64,000 nucleotides of DNA from positions 14,947,001-15,011,000 of the forward strand of contig OX387199.1 of assembly GCA_947561715.1 (NCBI GenBank). Reading direction: 5' to 3'. The first letter of the stretch is position 1. The number at the start of each line of letters is the position of its first letter. This DNA is from Ascidia mentula. Lineage: Eukaryota > Chordata > Ascidiacea > Phlebobranchia > Ascidiidae. The notes under the pieces are model-generated. The model was not told where the DNA came from and made no database searches. It saw only the letters and a program-made list of their open reading frames with translations. Below, one piece after another: positions 39,415 through 58,700 of the stretch. Made by a program: the position numbers and the translations under genes.

Positions 39415-40191
39415 AAAAGTCGCAGAGCAAACTAAGCGGTAATGACGTAACGACCGTTACCCGACGGAGTGCTGCGCAATATTTCGCGTGCTTGGTAAAA
39501 CATTAATTAAATTCTGACGGCCTGGTTGTCTGAAAGCTCGAGGGTTCATAAGACAATAGGAGGGAATACCATGGGACAACAGACATTATCCACTGAAACC
39601 GAATTAGTTTGGGTTAAGGTTTAGCAGGATATGTTAAGGTCAGATAATAGCCTTGTAATTGAGTGTATGAAAAAGTTTTGTTTGTTGTAGCGTTGAAACA
39701 GCAGCAGCCCATTCTATACAGTTAAACCAACTCTCTGTCAGTTAACCCAAAACGGTAAAGTATCATTTTTCGGCATTACTGTTAAACTTTGGGTTTGTCG
39801 CAATTGTGGTGCAATTGACATGAATATTACGATTCATTTATCGAGAATGGTTGATGGTACAACCGATACTTTAGTTAGCAGTGAACTTAGCTTCAGGTTT
39901 GTTATTTGTGTCATGCAAATAAAAAAGATTCATGTATTTTGCGTAAGTAACACATGTGAAAACATGTGTGAAAGTTAAAACGGCTTGGACATCAGCAATA
40001 TAACCTTGGAGGTTATCAAGTCAAGCACCCATTTGCTACGACACATATGATATAACTGCTTCCATCGGATAAGACGTTCATTTGTATAAATACAACCCTT
40101 TTGCCGTGATATTGTAATAATGTCATAATGTCATTTGTTTCTCCTTTAGTGTTAGATTTTTGTGTTCGTAATTGTATTTTGTTCAGGAATC

Positions 40192-48836
<8,645 letters not shown>

Positions 48837-49987
48837 TTTACAAATCGGGTTCCGCTGTTGCGTAGAATTTACTGCAACTATTTACTGTTACGTTTTGAGT
48901 GCTTGTAGAAATTGAACTTTGTTATTTTGTTTTTGTTATTCGCTCTTGTATTAGTGATTTCGGCCTCGCTTTTACTTTCATGTATCTCTTATTTGTTCAT
49001 CTTACATACTTTCTTTGTGTGCACCATGGAAATGTTATCGCGCTTATTTTTCTCTTTAATTTTTCACGAAGAGCAATCAACATAAAGAAGTGACCAATAT
49101 TTTGTTATTTCAAAGATCTTCTCTTCTTCTCAGCAGTTTTATTTACATTGTTCATGTAAATTGGCATCGAGTCGCCATTATTTTAAATTCTGGGAGCAAC
49201 ATACAGATGGCCACTGTTTCGACCTGCATGGTCTCATTAGTGCAGCTTGGTGTGACCTTTTAGGTCGAAACAGTGATTATCTGTATGTAGCTCACGGAAT
49301 AACTCATGGAAGTTGCAGCAAACAGCGGGTATAGCTGGCCTCAAACAGGAGAAGTGCTTGCAAAAATCTTAAATTTGGACACTTCAAAATCAAATGTCAT
49401 TTAGTTAAACTGAAGGCTTAGTGTTAATTTAAAAGCAGAACTTATTTAAATAAGCAAGAGAACTTTAGCATACAGTGTAAATGACCAGGTAACAGCACGT
49501 AATCATAATTCACATAATGCTTCGCTGAATCATTTCCTCTGCACTGGTCATGTGAAAATGTAAGCCGAGTTAAATTACTGCATGTTACATAGTGCGAAAC
49601 TTTATATGAGTTCGGGAATCAGTTATATATGTTCAAATCGACTGTCAGATGTTTTTCACATATTTTTTTTTGCTCAACAACGTATTTGAACAAAAAGAAC
49701 CGTACAGGTAGATGCGAGAAGCGACACGCGACACGCCAATATGCGCCAGAAACGGTTTTGAGCGAAGTCCGCGTTTTCCATGACTCCCTTTTTTCGTTTC
49801 TGGGTAGCAGGACAACAGAAGTCTTGCGTCAATGCGATTGCGGAGCACTTTCCTTCAACGTGATTTCTGAACATATAGTGTAGCAAAGGAGTGACAACCT
49901 ATCAATGAATATTTAGGAAAGGTTAGAGAGTAAAGATTAAGTCATGACTTCGAAATACGTTGATGAAAGTTCGCACTTCGCCGAGCC
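48837..49987. other. intergenic region between the MACPF and ODC-like genes
   Basis: About 1.15 kb holding the MACPF 3' UTR, an inverted-repeat element (49194-49293) and the presumed 5' flank of the ODC-like gene. Overlapping open frames at 49629-49886 on both strands lack recognisable features. An ATG at 49944 opens a 15-codon frame running into the transposon boundary (see findings). Confidence 0.45.
49194..49293. mobile_element. inverted-repeat element, family with GAAAC/GACC core, copy 2
   Basis: About 100 bases. GAGCAACATACAGATGGCCA at the left is mirrored by the right arm ending CTGTATGTAGCTC. The minus strand at 49216-49240 reads CTAATGA, GACC, ATGCA, GGTC, GAAAC. This is a hammerhead-like core with one change in the CTGATGA box. 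Same family as 37754-38040. Confidence 0.7.
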
Positions 49988-52900
49988 AGTAACCCCGTTT
50001 ACATGACGGTTTAAGATGGCTTCGAAGCTGACTCCCCGATCCGACTCTCTCGTTTTCGGCGAAGAGAAAAAGGCAAGCGTCTTAAGCCGTCTCGGCCTTC
50101 GATCTAACGCGGAGAGTGGTTTACGGGACAGCTTAAGCGATTAAGTCAGCTTAAACCCAGTTGCGACAAGTGCCGCGAAGAAGTTAGGATTAGGTAATTT
50201 GTTTATGAGGTTGTGCGTTGAGGGTTTGCTGTTTACAATAAACCTTAAAAGTAATAAACTAGTTCTAGTACAACTATGCTCTATGCTGCAGGGGCGAGAA
50301 GGATGTGCTTACTCGAGTTAATTTTGATAAATACTGCGCAAGTGTTAAATAAATTGTACAAGCATCAAGATACAAAAAAGCAACATTCGTTTTGAGGACC
50401 TAAGTTGCATTTTGGAGACCTGAAGGAAACAAATGCATTGCAGGAATGCTGACACTTGCTTGAAAGAAGAATGCACTTGTGTTAACTGTTTTCATTTGCT
50501 GCTGGATGTGCTATAATATAACAAGTCAATGCAAACTGGTTGTTTATTCATATTTAGGCTACTGCATCTTATTTATGCAAGGATTATGTGAACAACAATC
50601 AACCATAAAATACAAAAGCAGGCTTATGTAAACCTTTTTTGTTTGACACAAGTTTATATTATGTAACTATCACATCTTCTGTATATTTGTTTCAAATTAA
50701 TTAACATTGGGCTGGTATGAAACATTCCATTCAGTCTTTTCTGACACTCAATTGTACATGGGATTACGGGATTAGACAGCTTCTGAAAAGGATCCTGTGA
50801 AGAAGGACAGAGATAATTAATACTACTAAACATGAAATTTTCACTTGAATACTCTTACCATGGTGTTGTTGTGAACACATTCCAGGAAAATGCAGCCTTT
50901 TAGTTTAATCAGAAATTAAAAAAATATGGGTTGCAGCAGGCTTTCTAGTTAAATCATCTATTATATCTGGAAAAGTAAACTCACATTATAATCAAGGACC
51001 AATTTGCGTAAACTAACTGCCAATAACTTTTCTCTGCATGCCTAGGTTAGAAATATTGATAATTTATTTAGTACAGAGTCTGAATTTACAGCCTGTCAGC
51101 CCGAGACAGCTTAACTTAAGCTGACTTAAAAGCCCCATGTAAATTCGTCGTTTTCGCGCGTCGAATTTGAAAATCACGTGACCCGGTCACGAGTCGACTT
51201 GATGCTCAAGTCGACTTGGCCATGTAAACAGGGTTAGTGTTCAGCCCGAGGCCACAAAAACTATTTGTTGTGGACAGCGGAACGTCTATCGACAGCTTCG
51301 CCAAGCGAACTATTTGTGCAGTCAAAAGTGCCGAGGTTGGTATAGTAAAAATCGTCGTTTGTACGCTAACGATATAATTGTGTTGTCCGAGATAATAACC
51401 TGATGGTTTGGCTACATATGGACACTGTTTGTACAGTGATAATGTGTGGACACTGTCAAAACGGCAAACAAGCCAAACGGTCAGTTTTGGCATGCAGTTA
51501 AATAAAGGCATGTTTTACTACGCTTTACCCGGAGAAATCTCTAATTATCTTTCTAATCAGTGACGACAAATGTATGCCGCAATTTATAATAGAACTGATC
51601 TTCTGGCCAAACTGAGCGTAGTTTATTTCTCTGTAGTTTCGTTTGCTGTACAGCGAGACTTCATTAGAATTTAAACGTTATACCAAACAACATGCTAAGC
51701 ACCAAAAAGAAAAAAGGACACGCTAACACCGCTTGTAAAATCACGTGACGGGTACAAAAAACACACATCGGGAGGCACAACAGTTACAACAAGTTGTTGT
51801 ATACCGCGGGGACATAGAAACATTGTTGTTTATCATTAACACCGGTTTAGTACGAAAACATAGACTTTGTCAAAGGCAACTTCGTATCCAAGTATAACTA
51901 AACGATGCCCTAAAGCAGTGCTTCCCAACCAGTGGGTCGCGAAGCTATTTCAGGTGTGTCTTTTTTTCTTTTCCAAATGTTACAGTTTTCTAATAAATCA
52001 CGAAATTATTGCATTATAATTGTTTTTTATTCGTTTGGTCATATCTCATTGTGGGTCGCACAATAAAACTTGCATTAAAAGTGGGTCGCGAACTAAAAAA
52101 GGTTGGGAAGCACTGCCATAAAGGGTATCAGATAAACAACTTCCTTTGGGTCGGAAGCCTCCGTCGCAATATTACGGCATTCAAGTTTATAAAAAGCCTC
52201 ACAGAACGGTTGGTAGCCTAATATCACACCCTATTGTGATGGAAGCTTCCGTCACACTTGGACATGAAGTTGCCTTTGATAAAGTCTAAGTCCCGGAGAA
52301 AGAAGCGTGGACACAAAGTTGTTCTAGTAACATTTAAAATAGAATTGAAGGTTAACTTGTGTCACGTGAAAGAAGTGTTGCTGGTTAGGTAGATTTCATG
52401 AAGTAAAAACATTTTATTGCTCCCGTAGAAAGAGTTGACAAACATTACTTTCTTGCAGGATTTTGACGAATCTTTTTACGTTGGGGATCTCGGTTCTATC
52501 TTTGCACAATTTAAGTTGTGGAAACAGGAACTTCCACGTGTTAAACCTTTCTACGCCGTCAAAGCCAACATGCTGCTGCCAGTGATACGGACCATGGCAG
52601 CTCTGGGAGCGGGTTTTGACTGCGCCAGCAAGGTAGAGTAACCAACACATATTTTGAGTGCCGTTGCGGATTTTTACACAACAAATGCCGAAAAACCTGA
52701 CAGGGCGCAGGGGAATAATTACCCCAATATTTTGGTTAGTGGGGACACAATATGATTTATTGTCCCTTCCAAAATCTATATTTTGTTTTGTTTTGTGTTT
52801 AAACTTCCTCGAATATTATGGGTAGATTTCGTTAAAACAATGAAAGATTTTGAAAGAAACATGCATAGCCCATGGTTTGCCCCTATGTAATGGTTCATGC

Positions 52901-54970
52901 ATGTGTTTTAAAAGTCTAATCGCCATTTATGTTAAAGTATTACTCAACAGTCGTCTATTATTGTGACACATTATTGTTATTCGTGTCAGAATCTACCTCC
53001 CAACCGACAAAGGCCTTTTTCGTTTACAGAACGAGCTCACTAGCGTGTTGAAGTGTGATGTGGATCCTGACAAAATCATTTTTGCGAGCACTTGCAAATT
53101 TTCGTCACACATCGTTGACGCCCGGCGCAATGGTGTAACCATGACTACGGCGGACAATGTGGAAGAACTCGTAAAGCTAAAGAAACTGTGGCCAGATGTT
53201 CGGTGAATTAACACACTTTTCAAACCTGTGCAAATCTTCTCTTGAACGTAACCATAGTTTAGAGCATTCTATTTTCCACATTGAAATAACTAAGGTTTTT
53301 TTTTATAAAATAACGTCGAAACATCAGACACCATGTGTTTGTTTGTCCATAAGTCGCATAATTTATCAAAGACTTCTATAGATTATGTAATTCAACATTA
53401 AATCCAGGATCTTATTGCGAATTCGAACGGATGACAGCAAGGCTAAACTCAAGTTCTATAACAAGTTTGGAGCGAGTGTCGAATATTCGAAACTGCTCAT
53501 TCGAAAAGCTGCCGAACTTCAACTTTCCGTGGTAGGAATTAGGTAGGAAAGTTTTTTTAAAGTTAATGTTTATTGAGTCGTTACATACACTTATATGTGT
53601 TGTGAGGAAGTTTCCACGTTGGGGGATGTACCGCGAGTGTTGCACCGTATCGAAAAGCGGTGAACGACGCCAGGATTCTTTTCGATTTTGCCAAAACCGT
53701 CGGTTTTAACTTCTATTTGCTCGACATCGGCGGGGGTTACCCTGGAAGCACAATCGAAAATACGGTCATTCCGTTTAGAAAGGTATTTTTACGCAAATCT
53801 ACGTGTGTAGTTACCGGAAGTTACATTTTCAATACAAATTAGTGTTTTTTTGCTCAGATGGCGAAAGGTATTCGAGATTTTCTGGACGAGTTTTTTCCTG
53901 ACGAAAGCGAACTAGAGATTATTGCGGAGCCTGGGAGATTTTTTCCCTCTAAGGCATTTTCGCTGATTGCCAACGTAATAGCAAAGAAGCAAACCCCGGG
54001 TTAGTATAGTTAACAAGGGAAAATGTGCTCAGTTTAATTTTGAAACAACAAGTTGCCAATGAAATAAATTTTACGTTAATTTTGTTTGAAATGTGGCTGT
54101 GGCTTTCTAGAAGAAACCGCTTACTATGTGGGGGAGAGCATATTCGGTGCATTTTCAACTGGAATGTTCAGAAGTTTCAATTACGAAGTTGAAGCTTTAG
54201 TTGTAAGTATATTTTATCCTATGCATTTAGCTATACAAAATGGACATTTTAGTGATGTTACAAAATGATTTCTACTTCATAAACATGTGTTTTATTGGAT
54301 AACTATGTAACTCAAGCACTTAAACGTCATAAAGTCTGATGACGAGAGCAGCAAGAAAAGGAATGTGGTTATTTATGGTTCGTCAATGGCTGGAATGGAC
54401 ATGGTCAATGAAAATGCATATCTGCCTGATGTAAATGTGGGCGACTGGCTGATATTTAAAGGCAAGTGATATACACACAGAAGATTACCACTGTCACAAC
54501 TATTCAGTTGGATCCAATAAAGTTTAATTTGCAGGCAACTATCAGATTAATGTGTTAATATACTTGAACATAAGTTCACAGGCTTCACAGCCAAGGCATT
54601 GCAGCCAAGCTGGATCAGCTATGTTTGAACAGCATTAAACGCTTGCTACAAATTAGAAAAATGTGGCACTGATATACACATGCACAAATTAAATAAAAAT
54701 TTATATTGACGGATATTTTTATACAGAGGTAGGCGGCTATGTACCTTGTCTTTCAGTGGGTGTAAATGGTTTGTTCACTTACAAAGCATTCTTCTTCATC
54801 GAGCAAGACACGTTGTACGTACAGATATTTTTGACACAAAGCAACCCTGTCGCAACAAATAATATCATCATTGTTTGTACATTTCCAGTGAAGAGCTTCG
54901 AGAATTATGCGAACATCCACAACTTTTACCACAAGTCAATAATCTACAAATAACCACATCGACAAGTTAA
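49988..54970 (+). CDS. ornithine decarboxylase/antizyme inhibitor homologue, probably catalytically inactive
   Basis: Fold-type III PLP-enzyme homologue. Exons: A of ATG at 49988 (provisional), 51238-51335, 52459-52632, 53030-53202, 53408-53542, 53611-53782, 53858-53999, 54111-54202, 54317-54461, 54757-54814, 54889-54970; 423 aa. Conserved: PLP lysine in FYAVKAN (K68, human K69), GFDCASK, LLRIRTDDSK, FHVG, LDIGGGYPG, EPGRFF. Lost relative to ODC: Ser200 (FHVGG-C lacks one residue); Asp332; Cys360-Asp361, here Met353-Ala354 in YGSSMAGMD; and the MGAYT region, here VGVNG. With these losses decarboxylation is unlikely. The protein resembles an antizyme inhibitor or other pseudoenzyme and lacks ODC's long C-terminal degron tail. 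The exon break after ASK and the one before the FYVGDLG exon match vertebrate ODC. Intron 54462-54756 uses a GC donor. The first junction coincides with a transposon and both N-terminal splice sites are weak. Confidence 0.82.
49991..51235. mobile_element. 1.25-kb non-autonomous inverted-repeat DNA transposon at the ODC-like start codon
   Basis: The left end AACCCCGTTTACATG and the right end CATGTAAACAGGGTT are inverted with one mismatch. They are flanked by AGT on both sides (49988-49990 and 51236-51238), a 3-bp target duplication; read alternatively, the duplication is TA. Subterminal AAGTCAGCTTAA-type blocks recur. No transposase is encoded. The ends place GT (49989) and AG (51236-51237) at its borders, so it can be read as an intron. 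Confidence 0.7.
51863..52290. mobile_element. older inverted-repeat element interrupted by a hAT-like MITE
   Basis: The left arm (51863-51895, GACTTTGTCAAAGGCAACTT...) is matched inversely by the right arm (52253-52290, ...GAAGTTGCCTTTGATAAAGT). The MITE at 51916-52115 sits inside it. It lies in the intron before the exon starting at 52459 of the ODC-like gene. Confidence 0.65.
51916..52115. mobile_element. hAT-type MITE
   Basis: A 200-bp element with terminal inverted repeats CAGTGCTTCCCAACC...GGTTGGGAAGCACTG and subterminal GTGGGTCGCGA blocks. It is flanked by 8-bp duplications CCCTAAAG (51908-51915) and CCATAAAG (52116-52123), differing at one base. The CAGTG ends and 8-bp duplication are hallmarks of the hAT superfamily. 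Non-autonomous. Confidence 0.85.
54579..54620 (+). repeat. dispersed repeat, partial copy 3
   Basis: CAGGCTTCACAGCCAAGGCA and the following GCAGCCAAGCTGGAT match the right-hand part of the repeat at 34369-34412. It lies in the GC-AG intron of the ODC-like gene. Confidence 0.55.
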
Positions 54971-55790
54971 AGTTTCATAACTTGCCAGTTTTCTCGCATG
55001 GAAAACAGAAACATATTTTCAAACATACGAACGTAATTGGCGTATTTTCTGGTGCTTGGCGCGTATAAATGGATTGGAATACAAGCAAGATTTGTCGGAT
55101 ATGTCAGTGAACCGTTGCGAAAACAATCGAACTTTAAAGAAATTTGTGCGGATCAAAGTCCCCTTTTTCGACAAATTGGAGCGAGATTTAAAAAATCAGG
55201 CTCCCAGGAAGGTTTGAATTCACGACTGTGGGCATCTACAGCCCCACTACAATTGCCAACTGAGCTATACGAAATCCCAGCCGAAATTACTCGGTACCGT
55301 TGCTTTTAACCTTCTCGCTTAGACAAAAATTTTCGGGTATGTTATACATCACTGATTGCAACTTTCTCTATCAATGCAGTCTGTCGGTCATTAAATATGT
55401 ACCTCTAAGGTATAACAATAACGCGAACTTTTTGTTTGTACAATGTTGGTAGACTTGGTGACTGGTTCCCTAAAATAAACACCAAAGAAGCAACGTTATG
55501 CAGCGTCCGCATTTATTGCCATACACGGACGTGGGTCATACAAATTGTTTTCTTTTGTGTAGAAACTTTTTACAAAATTATAATTAAGTAATACAGAAGC
55601 GGTTTATAATTATATGTTGTTAAAACTTCACAGTGAAACTTGCGAGTCCAAAAAAGCGACGCACCAAAAAATATTTTAAGATCTTGTCGGAATAATAAAA
55701 CTATATAAAAATAAAACTACTACGAAATCGGTGATACAAAAGCAGCGCATGGCACCATCCAACAAGAACCACATACAAAAACCTCCCCCG
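54971..55790. other. convergent 3' region of the ODC-like gene and CC2D2A
   Basis: The two genes end tail-to-tail over 820 bases. AATAAA at 55474-55479 (plus) and its minus-strand counterpart TTTATT at 55512-55517 are plausible polyadenylation signals, so the 3' UTRs would meet or overlap. The open frame at 55037-55309 is not considered coding; part of it is a tRNA-like remnant. Confidence 0.5.
55203..55278 (-). repeat. tRNA-derived remnant (SINE or tRNA pseudogene)
   Basis: The minus strand carries TAGCTCAGTTGG (55256-55267), a near-perfect pol III A box. About 30 bases on is a GGGG...GCCC arm like an anticodon stem, then AATTCAAACC, a degenerate B box. The acceptor-stem ends do not pair, so it is not a functional tRNA. 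Confidence 0.4.
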
Positions 55791-58700
55791 TTACAAATTG
55801 TGCTTTCGTTTGTTCACAATAGCAGCCACGTAAACCCAAACGGCTAATACAGAGCCAGGGTAGGGGTGGATGTAGACGGCAAGCGAAAATTCAACGTCGG
55901 GATCGACGATCTTGTGTACTTCAGTACTACGAACAGCCGATATCACGTTTTCGACAGAGGTGTAAGGCATGTCCATTGGGAAGCCGGTGAATCGAACTTC
56001 GCCCAGCTCCTTGATCAACTCGAACTGCTGATTCGTGTCGCCTTTACAATATTGAGATTCGATTAATACTATTTTTGAGAAAGATAACCATATTTACGGA
56101 CTTCAAGTAATGAAAAATTTAGATCTAAACCATGGACTGTAGATGCTGGCCTAGCGATCGCTGTGTAACTTCCGTAAGGGCAATATGCACACAAAACACT
56201 AGCTTTGACAACATGATCAACCTGCGCTGTTGTTTGGAATACAGGATTCCATTCCAATAAGAGGCTTTTTAAATCATTTTGTTATTGTGTTTACTGTAAC
56301 TAAGGAACTGAAGATGCCCACAGGGCGATATATATATTCCAAACAACAACCAAGCTGATCCAGTCGTTAAAAGCGAGTGCTTTGTTGTGTAAATATTTAC
56401 GGAAACATGAATTTCCAACGTCAAAATTAGTCGGTTTATTTTGGTTTTAGACATTTTCAGCGTCTTCAAAAACAGCACCAGATAAAATGATCGAAGTCTT
56501 TGAGTGAAAAAAAGGGCGAGGAAGGAGACAGATTAAATATTTGAATTATTGAACACATTAAATATGACTTAAATTTGGTCTTTACGTTATCATGCAAAGA
56601 CTGTGAAAAATCCCAACATGTACGTGTGATCTCAGTGAATTTTATTTAAAAGCAATCTTACACTTATTAAAACGTTGGATTATGTATGCTTATAAATCAC
56701 TACATAGCTTCGGTATACTCGTAATGTCTTCAAAATACCTGCCGTCCTTCTCGCCGCGGAAGATTCGAGATGTCGCAAAATCTGGAACAACACCGAGTTC
56801 GAATGTCGATTCCACCTGGTCACGTGACGTGGTCGCCATGACGATATTTTTTCCTGCAAAGATATCAAGTCACCGTTGAATCACAATTAACAGATAACAC
56901 GATATTTGGACCGAACAAATATTTTGTACAACGACACGTGTGTTGTTTCAGTTTATTATTATTTACCAGCGTAGAGTAATCTTGAGTAATTTTTTGCTGT
57001 AAAAAGACGGATAGTATAGCATAGTTTGAATGATAAAATTGATAAGGCCGGGTCCACACTCACGCTTTGCGCCGGCGGATTCTTTGTTTGTTTCATTAAA
57101 CGCCGGCGTGCGGGCGTACGCTCGGGACATTAAAACAAACAAAGAATCCGCCGGCGCAAAGCGTGGGTGTGGACCCGGCCTAAGAAAGACATAGACTTTT
57201 TGTGCAAAAGATTTTTTAGGCTTTTTGGTTCTGTAAATTTTGAATTGAAAGTCCGTCAAATCAAGTACTTTGAGCGTTCTTTCGATGGAGTCGGTGAGAT
57301 TGGAGATGAAGGCAAGATCAACCGGAACAAAATTGAGAACATCAGGTTGAACAGTGGTCAGTGTTCCAGGGTTGGGGAACTTGGAGCTGAAGAACGGTTT
57401 CCAATCGCTCGTGTTTGTAATCTAAAAAAGTCACAATATCGTATTTAAATTTTAGCATGATGAGAAGTGTGTGTTTGGTTTACATATTTTTTGTTATTTT
57501 TAATCTTTACCAACGGCATAGTACTTTATTTTTAGATACGATTAGTCTTGAGATAACAGTGGGACAGTCGATATTTCAACAATTCACTATAAACTAGGTG
57601 ATGTTTTACAAGACTTACACGCCCAAAAAGTACTTGAAAAAATCGAAACAAACACCACAAAAAAATGGCGAAAATTTTTATGTTGACGGTGGTAAAGAGG
57701 AAGTTATATTACATTGAATCGAGTTCGGGCCGGTTTCTCCAATGGCTGCAAATTGAACCAGATATTCTGGTCATTTACAAGAGCTCCAATGCTTTGCAGA
57801 GGTGCAAAGTTGTCCCTGTGGTCGTAATGTTGACCCGTGCTCGCATTCCAGAACGTAACTGCCTAAAAAACAACAGAATAAGCTTTAAAAAACTGCTACG
57901 CAGTTACATGACGAGCTTTACTGTTTGTTTTGAAGATTTATAAAACCTAAGAACAAGAAGAGTTTTGTTCTTAAGAATCAACTTTACCGCGGAAACATGA
58001 CCTCTCTGTTTTTAAACAAGCCTGCTGCTGCTAGGACCATGGTTCTTACGTAGGCGCGGGCAAACTTTTCTACTGACCGGACAGAAATGCATCAAACATT
58101 ATACAGGCGGCCAATATGGTCACGCGTGTGAACAAAAAGTGGACAATGCATTTTTGCGAAATAACATATACCTACAACAGTAAGTTTAAAAGGTGCATCT
58201 GAAAAGTGAAGATGAAATTGAATTAAACTGTAGTACACAGTTTTCTCAAGCAACACCAATTTATACCAACGTTCGATTAAATGACCGAACGGGGTAGGAA
58301 TTTGTCTATGTCTGTTCCAACGCATACGTTCTTTACATAAGTCTTGCTAACGCAAATTACATGTTGTTTAAACCGTGACCCACGATACTACATGTTAAAT
58401 GGCCACGATACCGCATGGTAAATGCCCACGATACTACATGGTAAATGCCCACGATACTACATGTTAAATGCCCACGATACTACATGTTGAATGCCCACGA
58501 TACTGCATGTTGAATGGCCTCGATACTACATGTTAAATGCCCACGATACTACATGTTGAATGGCCACGATACTACATGTTAAATGGTCACGATACTACAT
58601 GGTAAATGCCTTATGATACGACATGGTAAATGCCTATGATACTACATGGTAAATGCTCACGGCATTTAAACATATTGCGATACACGGAAAATCAGCCAAA

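Larger units (their letters stand above)
36876..40191. other. shared intergenic region between divergent receptor and MACPF genes
   Basis: About 3.3 kb separates the start codons of the minus-strand cytokine receptor and the plus-strand MACPF gene, so both promoters must lie here. It contains two inverted-repeat elements (37754-38040 and 39165-39414). No convincing coding region: the short open frames at 37253-37842 and 38861-39442 overlap repeats or lack features. Confidence 0.5.

Noticed and set aside
55037-55309. 90-codon open frame downstream of the ODC-like gene
   Set aside because: It has no recognisable domain and contains the tRNA-like relic; it lies between two convergent 3' ends.
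58381-58663. CRISPR-like array
   Set aside because: Units are contiguous 23-mers with no unique spacers, and the window is eukaryotic; it is a minisatellite.
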